DNA of 64,000 bases from Drosophila persimilis (lineage: Eukaryota; Arthropoda; Insecta; Diptera; Drosophilidae): contig NW_020825294.1 in NCBI RefSeq assembly GCF_003286085.1, positions 1,240,001 through 1,304,000 of the forward strand, given 5' to 3'. The position numbers and the translations under genes were made by a program. Below, in pieces: positions 12,716 through 23,840 of this stretch. Every line of letters begins with the position of its first letter. Position 1 is the stretch's first letter. Under the pieces are notes generated by a model. That model did not search any database, was not told where the DNA came from, and saw nothing but the letters and a program-made list of their open reading frames with translations.

Positions 12716-13354
12716 TGAATAAGTAAATCAATTAATAATAATCCTCAATCCCAGACCCAATTTGATACGATTCTATTAGATCACGTGTACCGTGGCAATA
12801 CAGATACACGTTCCATCCAATTTTTCCTTATTTTCAAACTGGTGCTTCTCAAATTCTCAAGGATGCATATATTATAGCTGGATCTGTAAGTGCTGTAATG
12901 TTACCCTTAAGGAAAGGGCCGGCATCTAGCTTCACATCCCCACAGCAATCGCTGGTCTCCTCTGGGAGAGGCCCAGTGGATTTTGTGGGTAATCCTGAGG
13001 CTGTTCTTTATGCCTTTCTTCGGGCTTCAAGTGGCACTTTAATCAGGAACAGCAAATAAGTGTTATGAATGCAAAAGAAAAACCATTTTTCGGTTCACTG
13101 TCCACTTCGCAAAATTCTGCGGCAGTGGTTGGGAATATCCAAGTGCCCCCAAGTCCTGGCTATTTCCAACTTCAAGCTAAGCACGCTTTTTATCTAATTT
13201 ACTCGTGATAGTGCAACGCCATTATATTATACAATTTTTAAGATTCAGAAAAAGATCTATTATTTAAATGAACTAGCTTTCAATCGAGTAAAAGCTGTGG
13301 GTCTATACTTTATATCTTTATCTTTATATGGTAAAATCCTTTACACTCGGCAAT
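12716..13354. other. Convergent intergenic gap
   Basis: This stretch separates the 3' ends of Nha1 (plus) and l(2)k09022 (minus). It must hold the 3'-UTR and poly(A) site of l(2)k09022, but I found no exact AATAAA on the minus strand close to its stop; ATATAAAG and TTTAAATAATAG variants are present. No gene is seen. Confidence 0.5.
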
Positions 13355-16300
13355 TTACAAATATTTTTGTATTGGCTCGCCCAGAATGGCTTCCAATTCC
13401 TGGACCCCATTGCGTGTGTTCTTCTCCACTCGCTGATGTTCATCCTCTAGGAGTTCGGCCACAAATGGTACTGTCTCGGGCAGCAGGGGAGCAAAGCTTT
13501 CTCCGAGCTTACGGGCAATGGACACACAAGTGTTGAATGCCAGGATCCGCACCTCGGGCGTCGTGGTACGGGTCTTCAGGAGCACCTGACTGTTGAGCTG
13601 CTTCCACATGACATCGTTGGTGGCCACGGCCAGCTGGGCAATGCACTGGCTGAGCGCCAACTGCAGAGGCTCGCTTCCCAGAATCAGATCGTTTTCCAGC
13701 TGGTCCACCAGTGGCTGCATCAGAGTGTTGAAGCGATGGTCGTTGATGAAGTCATCGGTGCAGTGCAAGAAGACATGATAGAGGGTGTTTAGAATGGCCA
13801 TCAGCAGCTCTACATCATCTGCCGGCACTCCTGAAGTGAATTCCGGATTGAGAGTGTTATGCTGCCGCAGCAGCTGCGAGGAATCTGATATGAAGTCGCT
13901 GGCAAACAAAACGAAGAGCGACTTGAGAGCCTCGGCTATTCGGTTGGTCAGCAGAAAATACGTGAGTTGCGTCTCCCTGGCACTGCTCTCCAGCGCCCAT
14001 TTGTGCACTTTGGAATACATGGGACGGAAGCTGCTCTCCGACAGCTTTAGGATCCATGTGACAAATGCTTCGGTGATGCCTCCCTCAATCTCCGATACCT
14101 GCAACCTCTCCAGTCCGCGGCCACGCACCTGCAGACGGAACTCCAGCGCTTGCAGGAAGAGCTCGCTCAGCGCCTCCTGCACAGGCTGCAGTTGGGCATT
14201 GGTGTTGTGTTTGACGCACTGCAGCAAAAGCTGACGCATCAGCTGGCCCACCTCATCGTAGGCCTGCAGTTCTAGCAAACTAGTGTAGGTCTTGGTGCAG
14301 CTGGGCACGAGGATCCTCACTTCCACACCCTGGGAAACCACAGACCAAACCTCCTGCAGACGCAACCTCAGTGCCTGGGCGCGCTTATCCGCTATTAGGA
14401 GTGGGCTATCCAGCTGCACAGAGAGACGGACCAAAGCAGAGATGATGTCCACGAGGTAGGGGCCCAAAAAGAGGGGCAGAGCCTTGAAGAGTTTGTGGAA
14501 AGCTGTGAAGGAATACGTGTTTAAAATCAATAAATAATGAAAATAAACGATGAAAGTTACCCGTCACAAGAGTGGAGCAGACATAGTCTGGTCCCTGTTT
14601 TAGTGTGGCCATTTGGTGGACCTGCTCCTTGAGGAATTCTGTGAGTTGTGGCGCAAACTTGGGCAGCTGGGCGAGGGCGTGGGCCTTCAGGCTAGAGCAA
14701 ATCTCCCCGAGGGTGAGCACCACATTGCCCACAACAGCCTTGGGCACATTGGAGCGTCGCTTAGTGATCTTTGTAAGTGTGGCCAGCAGGGAGCGGCATT
14801 CATCGAGGAAGTCCCTGCCATGGCGATGGGCCAAGAGCTGCAGAGCCTGCAGGGCCGTCTGCTGGAGCTGGGCCTGTTGGGGATTACTCGAACCGCTGTC
14901 GAGGATGCCATTGATGATGGCCTCCAGGGGTGCGAAGAGCACGCCAAAGTGCTCCGTCGTCGAGTGGGCAAAGAAATCGCAGGTGGGCGTTAGCTTTGTG
15001 ACGAGCAGTTCGAGCACCTTGATGCGGACTTGGATGAGCGGATGATTCAGCAGATCGGTGATCACATTCAGGAAGTACTCCGGCGACAGCATACCAATGG
15101 CATTGTCCAGGACATCCTGCGCGTGATTGGACATCACCCGCCAGTACTTCTCCAGCGAGGAATTGGCCGAGGATGCTTCCAAGGCCCGATTGACCACATC
15201 CACATAGGCCAGGGTCTGCAAGATCAGAGCCTGATAGTGTTCGAGTAGATCGCTGGGATTGGCACTCTTCATCTTCGCCTGCCAATCGCTGGAACTGCTG
15301 ATGCCCGACAGATAGTCCATGATGACGTATTTGTAGTGCCGGAGCTGCTTGAACGATCGCGTGCGGACATCAAAGAGCTGCTGCTCAGTGGACAAAAGGG
15401 AGGAGCTGCTGCCTCCATTGGCACCCGACTGCTTGCTTTTGTCGACCGGCAGCTGCTGGAGGTAATCCAGCAGGCGTATGCAGGTCTGTAGAGCCACACT
15501 TGGCTCCTCGAACATCAGCGTCAATTCGCGGACAAAGTCCAGACGCGACTTGTCCAACGGCACCTTGTGCGGGATCGATTCCAGCAGCACTTGAGACTCG
15601 AAGACAATGCACAGAAACTGCCAAAGATGCTCCTTGGGATCGAGGACACGGAATAGCGTGGCATAGAGGGACAGCCTCCTATGCACGGGCACATCCGTGC
15701 AGATGTCCGCGAATACCTTAAGCACGGGTATCACCAGGCGATCCCTTTCTCCGGTATTTAGCAGCAAGATGGGTATAATGGACTCCACCACGTTGTGGAT
15801 GATGTGCAGACTGAAGGCATCGTCGTGCCTGGCCACTGTGGAGCCGACGAACGTGAAGATTTCCACAATCTTGTGAAGCACCTGCTGCGGATACAGGCCG
15901 GCACAGTGGGTCAGGAAGAGCAGAGCATGCTGCTGGGTCTGGGGGTTCTTCGTGTTTCTCAAACACTGAACCACCTGCTCGATGCGGAAGCAGGACTCTG
16001 GCAGTGCCTTGGCCAGCTGAACCCCAGCCGATTGGGCCGTTTGGCAGCAGTGCAGCAGGCTGGAGAGGATCAGCTGCTTGGGATACTCGGCAGCGGTGTG
16101 CTCCTCCAGCGTGAGGCAGGACTGCAGCAGCTCGAAGAGGGTGGGTATCAGCAGCTCTGAGCCCACGAGTTGTTTCTTGCTCTCCAGCAGCTCAAGCAGC
16201 GTCATGCCCTGCTTCCAGGATGCGCTGGTGAGGTCCACCTGCTTGGTGGCCGTGCTTCCTCGCTTCGTGGGTGTCTTGGAGCGCACTCCCTTGCCGCACA

Positions 16301-19300
16301 TTTCTGTTAGCATTTCCACCAGCGGCTGGCATTCCATGCGGCAGCGTTTGAGCAGCCTGTGGCTGGCCAAAAAGATGCTATCGTTGTCCGCCTTGGTGGC
16401 CGCCTCCACAATCAGCCTGATCAGCGATACCTTGTGCTTCGACTGCAGGCGCTCGTACGTTTCGGGGGTGAGGATGCCCAACAGGACACACGGTATGGGC
16501 TGCAGCTTCTGGTCCAGCTGAATGTAGGCATCATGATGCGTAAAACTTTTCTCAAACAGATCCCAGGCGAGCGGTTGGTTCTGTAGCACACTCAGAGCTA
16601 CATTTCCTTCGTAGCGCTCCATCACCGACTTGTAGATCTCACTATGGGGCCAAGGCAGCTGCTTCAGCTGACAGTTGGGCCCTTGCGCGAGTGTAATCTC
16701 CTGCAGAGCCGCAATACCCAACGGCAGGAGGGAGGTCAAGAAGTGCTCATCGTTCACATGTTTGAGGGCTCGAAGTAGGAAGTCAGTGCAAATTGGTGGT
16801 TGCTCTGGATCAGAGGCCAGGGCCAGCACGGCTCGTCGAAGCTTCGATAGCATTAGCTTTTCTTTGGGCGTGGCCTGCTCTGGCTGCAGTATCGTGTAGA
16901 GTATAAGGGCATACTGCTCGTGATCCATGCCCAGTTCACTTCTCCGCTGGAGCAACGCCTTCACCAGCTGCTGGACATGCGGCTCGAGCTCTCGTTGGCT
17001 CATCAACTGAAGCGTGTCCATGGCCTGCAGGCGGAGTGTCTGTAGTGGTGTACCACAGGCGTTGGCCACACGCAGGACATGCAACAGGCTGCAGTCCAGT
17101 TTGCAGTCCTGGTTGGCTATCAACGCCTCCAGCAGCAGGAAGCCTTGCACTCGGAACACGGTATAATCCGAGTCGTTTGCCCACAGCTGTGGTAGCCTCT
17201 CAAATACGCAAAAGTTGGACAGGAACTCCAGTTTGTGTTGAGGTACGGGCAGCATCAAGCTAAAGCATCGCTTGAGGGCTTGTGTCCATTCCAGACGCTC
17301 TGCATGTTCGCAGCGTTCGGTGAACACTTGGGCGCCAAGGATTTCCATCAAGCGCAGACAGAGGCGCAGCCCATCCGTTGGCTGAGTCCAGGGCGTGGCC
17401 ACAAGACCCGTCCATTTGGTATTCCGCGCCAGAGTAAGCAGAAAGTCCAGGTACAACTGAAGGGGCACAAAGTTCTGGTCGGCTCGATTGCTTTTAATGG
17501 CTCTGATTTGAAGGCCCCGGCTGTACAGGCTGATCCTGTCCAACATATGCAGGCTCTCATGGGGCTGCAGCTGTCGCTTTGCGTAGGCGGTGAGCAGGAG
17601 CAGCAGGTGTGTCAATTGGGAGGCCTCCAGCAGATGGGCCTCGCCCCCATGCTCTTCAACGCTCTTCAGCAAGGCCTGCTCCTGGCCAAACAGCTCATGG
17701 CTGCTCCCGGCTATCACATCCAGAAAGTGCTGGCGATGTTTGGTTACCGCAAACTCGGAGAACTTCTTGCTCACCTTCAGTTGTCTCAGGAAGGGGACTT
17801 TGGCGCAGAACTCGCTCTTCAGTATCATCAGCAGGGCACAGTGTTCGTTATCGGCCAGAGGATCGGACGGAAAGAGCAGTGGCATGAGGGCCAGCAGCAC
17901 TAGATTTGTGTCATAATGATTGCTAACGGCGTCAGTGGTCAAATGCTGGACACTGAGTGTAACCACAGCACGCCATTCCCTCTGCTGCTGCTGTGATTGC
18001 GCTCGGCGCAGTAGGCGACACAGGGTCTGGGCAAAGACCACAGGCTCCAGCATTTGCACGAGATCCTCTGTGGGTAGCAAGAGTATGGCTGTGACCACAG
18101 CACCACTATCATCGTTGATTCGGTCGGGCAGACATTCCTGCAATAGCTTGACGCTACGTTCTCGTTTCTTGTCCATTTTCAGATTCTGCACGAGCTGTTT
18201 GACAGCGCTGAGACGCCAATCGGCGCTGTAGTGATAGAGTTTTTCATAGACACGCTTTGCCTTTTCATCCGAGGTATTTAAACGGAAACCTAAAAGAGGA
18301 TATATATTATAAGGAATATATTTAGAGTCGATTTTCACTCACCCAAAGCCAATTTCAGGGCTTTCTTGCGGTTGCTGCTTGTAGATCTGGCACTTAGGGC
18401 TTCCTTAACACTGAGATCGAAGGCCTCCGGATAGCGTTTCTCTAGTTTTTCCAGGTATGCTGCATACCAGGTCTGAAAGCTGGTCTTCTCAGGCTCGATT
18501 TCATCATCCGAATCTATGACAATTGTATCCTCATCCATGGGAGTTGGTGGGGGTGACGCCGCTTCTATTTCGGTATTCACGAAAGTATCCAAAAAGCAAC
18601 TGCAAAAAGAAAAACCATTCAAATGTTTACCTACAAGAATGAGGGACTTCAAAATACTCACTTGATCAACTGCTGGGCAGAGGGCTTGGGAAAGGGCACA
18701 TCGGAGAGCAGATTATCGAGGAATTGCTTATAAGAATTCGAGGAGGGATCATCCTCGCGAATAGCTGTCACAGCGCCCGTCATCAGTGGCATGCATAGAG
18801 ACTGGATGGCAAAATTGCCATTCGCCAGCGATGCCAAGGCAGCAATGAGCCACTTTTGTCCAATAAAATTCAGAACTGTTTCCGGCTTAAGCTGTGGCCC
18901 GGCAGCCTGTTGCTTGCCATAGATGCAAACCAGTAGCAGCAGGGATTCGGTTTGCAGCCGCTCGAATGGACAGTTGGCCACACGCTCCAGCAGGGCATCG
19001 CAGACCTTGCTCTTCAGCTTGGTGCGAGACACCAGTTGGGCCACAATCACATAGGAGGCGGCCATGAAATCAATTGTGTCGGAGACCAGGCCTTGCAGCA
19101 GTGCCTCTAATATGGTACTTATATGCCAATCCTCCAGTGGTTTGGCTGTTTGCAGGGCACCCACAACGATGGTGGCATAGAAATTAATCTGCGCCTGCAG
19201 CTGATGGGCTCGCGGACCCAATTCCTTGACGGCCTTGCGAGTGGTGCGGCAAACGAAACTGAGGAAGGCTGGATTGCTGGCTGCTCGGTTGATCAGAGCC

Positions 19301-19830
19301 GTCTTGGCCAGTGGAACGCCTGGTCGCTGCAGGGGACGCAGCCAGAACCATTCGGCGTCTGCCTCGCGCAGCCTCATTGTCTGTAGGATCTGGACAAATA
19401 TGTTTGTCTCGTGGTAGGGCAGAATCAAGGCCATCACCTCGCCCCTGTTGTATTCATGGATCTGGAAGCGACGCAGCAGCCACTCGAACGCCATGTGAGC
19501 CGGCCTAAGCAATAAGTACGGCGACAACAGACGCAGGAACTTGGCTATGGCCGCATCCAGCATTTTGTTGACCTCCGGCAGCTCCACAGAGCGCTCCAGC
19601 GTGAGCGTGGCCTCATCGAATAGCGTCAACTGGAACTCCTTGAACGCCGGATTAAAGTCTGTCAGCTCCTGCAATCCACTGAGTCCAATCTCATAGATGG
19701 CCCTCCTGTCCTTGGTGGCCGCCGCCTTTGGGTCGAACAATATAGAAGCGCGACTCCGGGCATCAACGAGGGTGACCGTTGTCTGCGGTGCTGCCAATTT
19801 CTGCAGTTGCTGGGCCAATGAAGTTGTCAT
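13355..19830 (-). CDS. l(2)k09022: HEATR1/UTP10 homologue, U3 snoRNP-associated HEAT-repeat protein
   Basis: Four minus-strand coding exons join in frame: 19830-18662, 18599-18343, 18289-14561 and 14502-13355, giving 2,100 aa; the three introns are 53-62 bp with GT...AG ends. The length fits human HEATR1 (about 2,140 aa) and the D. melanogaster protein. The whole protein is leucine-rich helical HEAT-type repeats. The U3snoRNP10 (UTP10 N-terminal) region lies near residues 230-340 and the BP28 C-terminal region near 1,800-1,960. A loop of acidic and serine residues encoded by the start of exon 2 (MDEDTIVIDSDDEIEPE) breaks the repeats near 415. HEATR1 is part of the t-UTP/UtpA subcomplex in the nucleolus and is needed for rDNA transcription and early 18S rRNA processing. 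The start is the ATG at 19830, with in-frame support and a leader only about 90 bp long from the motif-1 promoter. Identity is based on sequence recognition plus Nha1 as neighbour. Confidence 0.93.
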
Positions 19831-19906
19831 TTTTAATCACTTTTCCTCGCACAGCATAAAACCAAAAAATATAAATATAAATTATCGCGGAAGAACCCGC
19901 ATGCCA

Positions 19907-19912
19907 CACGTG
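19907..19912. promoter_or_regulatory. l(2)k09022: CACGTG E-box in the l(2)k09022 leader
   Basis: A canonical CACGTG lies between the motif-1-like element and the start codon, so just downstream of the probable transcription start. In Drosophila, Myc:Max target genes for ribosome biogenesis often carry CACGTG in this position. Direct binding is inferred. Confidence 0.5.
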
Positions 19913-19920
19913 TTTTGATC

Positions 19921-19977
19921 AGTATGACCGATCTCAGGAATATACCAAAATATACCATCTCATTTTAAAAATATACC
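19921..19977 (-). promoter_or_regulatory. l(2)k09022: l(2)k09022 core promoter: motif 1 + motif 6 cluster
   Basis: Read on the minus strand, the sequence has three GGTATATT elements (ending near 19977, 19956 and 19946), the third giving way to GGTCATACT at 19929-19921. The first type matches Ohler motif 6 and the second is a one-base variant of Ohler motif 1 (GGTCACACT). These two motifs are known to co-occur in TATA-less housekeeping promoters in Drosophila. The start codon lies about 90 bp downstream. Confidence 0.6.
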
Positions 19978-20600
19978 GTAAATATACTAACGAATTAAAG
20001 TTATATTTTACATATTCCTCGCTTTTGATCTTCCGTCGAATATTCTCAGCTATATAGCACATTTAGCCATGCCCACATAATTTTATACGATTGATAAATC
20101 AATTTTCTATTTAACTGGTGTATTCTTAATACTTGCTTTTATTGCATTTTGCGTAAAAAAGGTTTTAGCGAAAAAAGGAAACGAAACGAAAAAGGAAATT
20201 GCTCAATTTTGATATTCCATTGAATAATGCTGACTAACTAAATCTCTCAGCAATGCCCACATAGTTTTATCCCATTGATGAATAAATTTTCTACCTGATT
20301 GGCTACTTTTAAGTACTCTCTTTTATTCTATAGTGTATAAAACAAGATTTAAGCAAAAAGATCAACAAAAAACAATGGTAACGTAAGTGAGTATGGAATG
20401 TCACGTCAAGCGGAGTTTGGGCATAGGTATACCCTATTTGGTTAATATAAAACTGTTTTAAAACGTAATTAGTTAAGAAATTATCTCAGATTGTTATGTT
20501 TTAGACATATTAATGTATATGATTAGGGTCTTGTTAATATTTTTCGATATTTCGTTCTATAACATCCATTTCCCTGCGAATGTTGCGCATCTATGATAAA
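19930..20600. repeat. Promoter-linked repeat, copies A and B
   Basis: Two copies of a family shared with the region upstream of Rca1. Copy A (about 19935-20170) and copy B (about 20200-20600) each carry the block ATGCCCAC (20069 and 20253), followed by ATA, an ATTGATRAATMAATTTTCTA-like stretch, a CTTTTATT stretch and a run ending in TTTTAGCG or TTTAAGC. Copy B extends further, with AGACATATT and ATAACATCCATTTCCC blocks that reappear in copy C at 22960-23065. The unit is not a known transposable element to me. It lies between the l(2)k09022 promoter and the end of Rca1. Confidence 0.65.
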
Positions 20601-21209
20601 ATATTGTAGTGTATTTATGGTTTTATGCTTGTATTTTTGATTTTTTGATTTTAATCGCATTTCTACCTGGATGGATTACCACAACAAGGTGAGTTCATTC
20701 ATACAGATATATTTGTCTCGTAACAACAGATATATTCGATCAGCAGGTGCCATCTCCAAGAAGTTGCAAGGTGTCTGACCTAGATAGGGTAAATTTAACG
20801 ATTATCGTGTTCTTCCAATAGGCGCGAAACCTGTGGCCTTTCATTTGACATAGAAAAACAAATGGAATATCCTTAGTACAGCCTTCCCAGAAGACACAAC
20901 ACAACCTGAATCATTTTTGTATAGTTCTTATATTTTGAAAATGTAAAAAATACTTTTGTATGTGTGCTTAATCTCACAGAGGTACAGATTGTTCAGGAGT
21001 CTTGAAGCGAGAACAGTTTAAAAATGTAAGTCTTAATGGGAATTTCGTTATGCATGGGTGATGGATGACAAACAGGTAAAAACTGAACTAAACGCAAAGT
21101 AAAGTAAACATAATACGAACTCACTCAAATACTAAACGTAAAAACGTAAAAAGAACTTAGGCAAACGTTTTCAAGATACTACAAGCTACAATTAATTAAA
21201 ACTATGGAA

Positions 21210-22460
21210 TTAAAAGCACAAGCGCTTCAGTGAGTTTTTTTTCTTGAGCTTGTAGTCTTGCCTCTGGTTGCGCTGCGGTGGCGTCAGCCTTTCGCTGGGC
21301 ATCATTAACTTCGAGGGTGTTCCCAGCTCGGTGACCAGGCATCGCTCGCCCGGATGAGACTTGCACAGGCAGTTGATGCAGAAGCGGAACTTGCAGATGA
21401 CACTGGTACATTCGGCAAAATTGTAGGTCGGCTGCGAGACCTTGATCTCGTCGAGATCCAGCGACAGGAAGCGTGACATGGGTGGCCTCGCGCTGATGGC
21501 AAATGAATTTTTAATCGGTGGCAGTGTTTGCGACAGCAGCAGGCTTCCCTCGCTTCGGTCCCGCGAAGCCTCGCTGACGAAGACACGGCTGCTCTTGCCG
21601 CAGCGGGGACACTTGATTCGTTGGGTTTGCTCCTTCAATACCCGGCCGGCGTCTGCCTCCATCAGTTGAAGACTGTTGTGGGCTGTATCGAAGAGGGATG
21701 AGGTGTTGTTGGCGTTGTTGATACTATTCGAAGTTTGTAATGGCACTGTTGAGTTGGTTTTGAACACATTGTGTCTCCTCTTGGGCAGATAGGGATTCTC
21801 TTTGGTGAGGCTCATCTTGAGGCGATGATTGTGCAGACGCTCCACGGACCGCTGGCTTTTGTAGACAGTCTGCTCCCAGCTTTTCGATACTTTGGTCATT
21901 ACGTCCAGCGTTTGGGCATTCACATGCCTCAATATGCACTCCAGGGCCGGCTGGGTTTGGCTCAGCATACTGAAGATGTCGCAATGTTCCAAACCATCGA
22001 AGTAGCGTCTCCTGTTCAGTGGCTCGTTCGGTTGTGGAAACAGTAGCTTCTTTGACTTCTTTGGGCTGCTGTGAGGGGCCAGAAAGTGCTTCTTACGGCG
22101 CTTTGGAATGCTCTGAACTTCCTGCAGGTTCGGCGTCCCATAAGGCTCGTCGAAGCTATTGAAGCTGTTGCTGGCGGGGACCGTCAGCGGGTAGTTCTTG
22201 GTCCAGAGTTGATCTCTCGGATGGCTGCTGGGCGTTTGGTACAGCGACGAGGCAAAGCCCCTGTGGAGAGTTGAATTTGTTGCATTGTTGTTGCGACTAT
22301 TCTCGCTTTCGCAGTCGCGCTCCAACAAAAATGGCGCCTCCGCGGTTGAGTTGTGCTGCACTCGAAAGGACATGTAGCCGGACTCGTCCATCTCGGCATC
22401 GGACGATGCCCCCAAGTTGGGGTCCTTCTTTTTCAACATCTTCCGATTGTAGGCACTCAT
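21210..22460 (-). CDS. Rca1: Rca1, Emi1-type APC/C inhibitor with F-box and zinc-binding region
   Basis: A single uninterrupted frame of 416 aa. In order: an acidic serine stretch with ESGYMS (26-31), a basic KRRKK patch (120-124), an F-box-like helical region (about 155-200), a KEN box (220-222) and a C-terminal zinc-binding region with C284, C287, C351, C356, C361, C364, H369 and C374, then a basic tail ending NSLKRLCF. This order matches Emi1/FBXO5. Rca1 restrains APC/C bound to Fzr/Cdh1 in G2, keeping cyclin A stable so that cells enter mitosis; the zinc-binding region and RL-type tail are the parts known in Emi1 to block APC/C. The ATG at 22460 is preceded on the minus strand by a leader and a strong motif-1 promoter at 22554-22545. 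It is transcribed in the same direction as l(2)k09022. No intron is visible inside the coding region. Confidence 0.93.
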   Translation of the reverse strand: MSAYNRKMLKKKDPNLGASSDAEMDESGYMSFRVQHNSTAEAPFLLERDCESENSRNNNATNSTLHRGFASSLYQTPSSHPRDQLWTKNYPLTVPASNSFNSFDEPYGTPNLQEVQSIPKRRKKHFLAPHSSPKKSKKLLFPQPNEPLNRRRYFDGLEHCDIFSMLSQTQPALECILRHVNAQTLDVMTKVSKSWEQTVYKSQRSVERLHNHRLKMSLTKENPYLPKRRHNVFKTNSTVPLQTSNSINNANNTSSLFDTAHNSLQLMEADAGRVLKEQTQRIKCPRCGKSSRVFVSEASRDRSEGSLLLSQTLPPIKNSFAISARPPMSRFLSLDLDEIKVSQPTYNFAECTSVICKFRFCINCLCKSHPGERCLVTELGTPSKLMMPSERLTPPQRNQRQDYKLKKKNSLKRLCF

Positions 22461-22507
22461 ATTTCCTCAAATATGGTGTAAATTCTTACGTTTTAGGCAT
22501 TTGTTAC

Positions 22508-22526
22508 TTTTTTTTTTTTTTTTTTT
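22508..22526. repeat. Poly-T/poly-A tract in the Rca1 leader
   Basis: A run of about 18 T on the plus strand, so A in the Rca1 transcript, lies between the motif-1 element and the start codon. Its length is likely to vary. Confidence 0.7.
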
Positions 22527-22544
22527 GTGTTGTTTTTGATGCTA

Positions 22545-22617
22545 CAGTGTGACCGCGGGATACCGTCCGACCCTCAGAAATATACCGAAACATACCGCCT
22601 AATTTTCAAAATATACC
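22545..22617 (-). promoter_or_regulatory. Rca1: Rca1 core promoter: motif 1 + motif 6 cluster
   Basis: On the minus strand, GGTATATTTT (near 22617), GGTATGTTTC (near 22596) and GGTATATTTC (near 22586) lead into GGTCACACTG at 22554-22545, an exact Ohler motif 1. The transcription start is expected at or just after that element, about 85-90 bp before the ATG. The same arrangement is seen at l(2)k09022, and the sequence beyond it is homologous between the two genes. Confidence 0.7.
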
Positions 22618-23840
22618 ATAAATATACTGACGAATTCAAGTTATATTTTACATATTCCTCGTTTTTAATATTCCGTCGAATATTTCCAGCTAAATAGAAC
22701 TCTTAGCCATGCCCACATAATTTAAGCCCATTGATGAATCAATTTTCTTTAAGATTGGCTGGTTTTTAGTACTTGCTTTTATTGTATTTTGACAAAAACA
22801 AGGATTAAACAAACAAGTTAAACCAAAAAAACAGTGGCAATGTTGCTAGTATTTGAAGACATGATGCGTGTATAGGTCTTTGTGCACCCTATTTCGTAAT
22901 TTTATATGAAGATCAAACGTAATTTATTAAGACCTTTTCTCAAATTGATATTCTTTAGACATATTCAAGTACATTTTTAGTATCTTGTATATATTTATCT
23001 CGATCCTGATACCTACGGAGCCTGCGATGACAAACGTATTCACAACTCTATAACATCCATTTCCCCCAGGGTATGTGTGCATGGAATTAGCAACATGTTT
23101 GTGTATGGAATGAGACTCATTGTTGCAAAAGCTAAACTGCGGCGAATCGGGTTTTGCCTATATTTCAAGCTATAGATGCCCACTTAGCTCTATCCCATAG
23201 ATAAATTCATTTTCTACAAGATTGCTTCTTTTAATTACCTTAATGTATTTTATTTTGACTAAAATACGGTTTTCAAGTAAATGTTGCAGCAACATTGTGT
23301 ATGGAATTTGACTCATTGCTGCTCAAGCGAACTGCGGCGAATTCAAATTCGATTCAAAAAAACGACCAATTCCTCATATTCTTTGTTCCGTTGAATAATA
23401 CTATCTATATGGAACATTTAGCCATGCCCACTCAATTTTATACGATTGATGAATCAATTCTATACATGATTGGCCTATTCGAAATACTTGCTTTTATTGG
23501 ATTTTTATATAACATTGGAAAATTAAATTCATAGATGACAAAAATACCATTTAGCACTAAAAAACACCTCATGGGAGCGCGGCGAAAACCAGTTTCTACA
23601 GAATATACGGTCTCATTTGAAAAATATACCGAATGGTGCGCGCCAAATCGAACTTTTTTGAATGTGAGCGACAAGGATTTAAATGTTGTCAACCGGGCCT
23701 TTATCTATGCCCACATAATTTTATACGATTAGTGAATCGATTTTCTTATTGACTGGCTAATTTTAACGAGCCCTTTTATTGTACTATGTCTAAAACAAGG
23801 TTTAAAAAAAGGGTCAACAAAAAAGTATTCTTTACGTAGT
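22560..23840. repeat. Promoter-linked repeat array, copies C-F
   Basis: At least four copies of the same family as at 19.9-20.6 kb, with ATGCCCAC at 22709, 23176, 23424 and 23707. Copy C (22560-23070) aligns with copy A across its first part, including the motif-6 cluster and the ACATATTCCTCG and TTCCGTCGAATATT blocks, and then with copy B further on. Copies D and E are also preceded by a duplicated segment, GTGTATGGAAT...CTGCGGCGAAT, at about 23101-23146 and 23297-23341. Copy F is preceded by motif-6-like AATATACC and a GCGCGCCAAA block near 23620-23645; a further weak GCGCGCCAAAG block is near 23930. Short open frames inside are not shared between copies, so it looks non-coding. Confidence 0.65.

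Noticed and set aside
17235..17903. 222-codon plus-strand frame opposite l(2)k09022 exon 3
   Set aside because: Antisense shadow of a long, GC-biased coding exon that joins perfectly into HEATR1.
23295..23732. Open frames of 65-84 codons in the repeat array
   Set aside because: They are not maintained between repeat copies, so they are unlikely to encode a shared protein.
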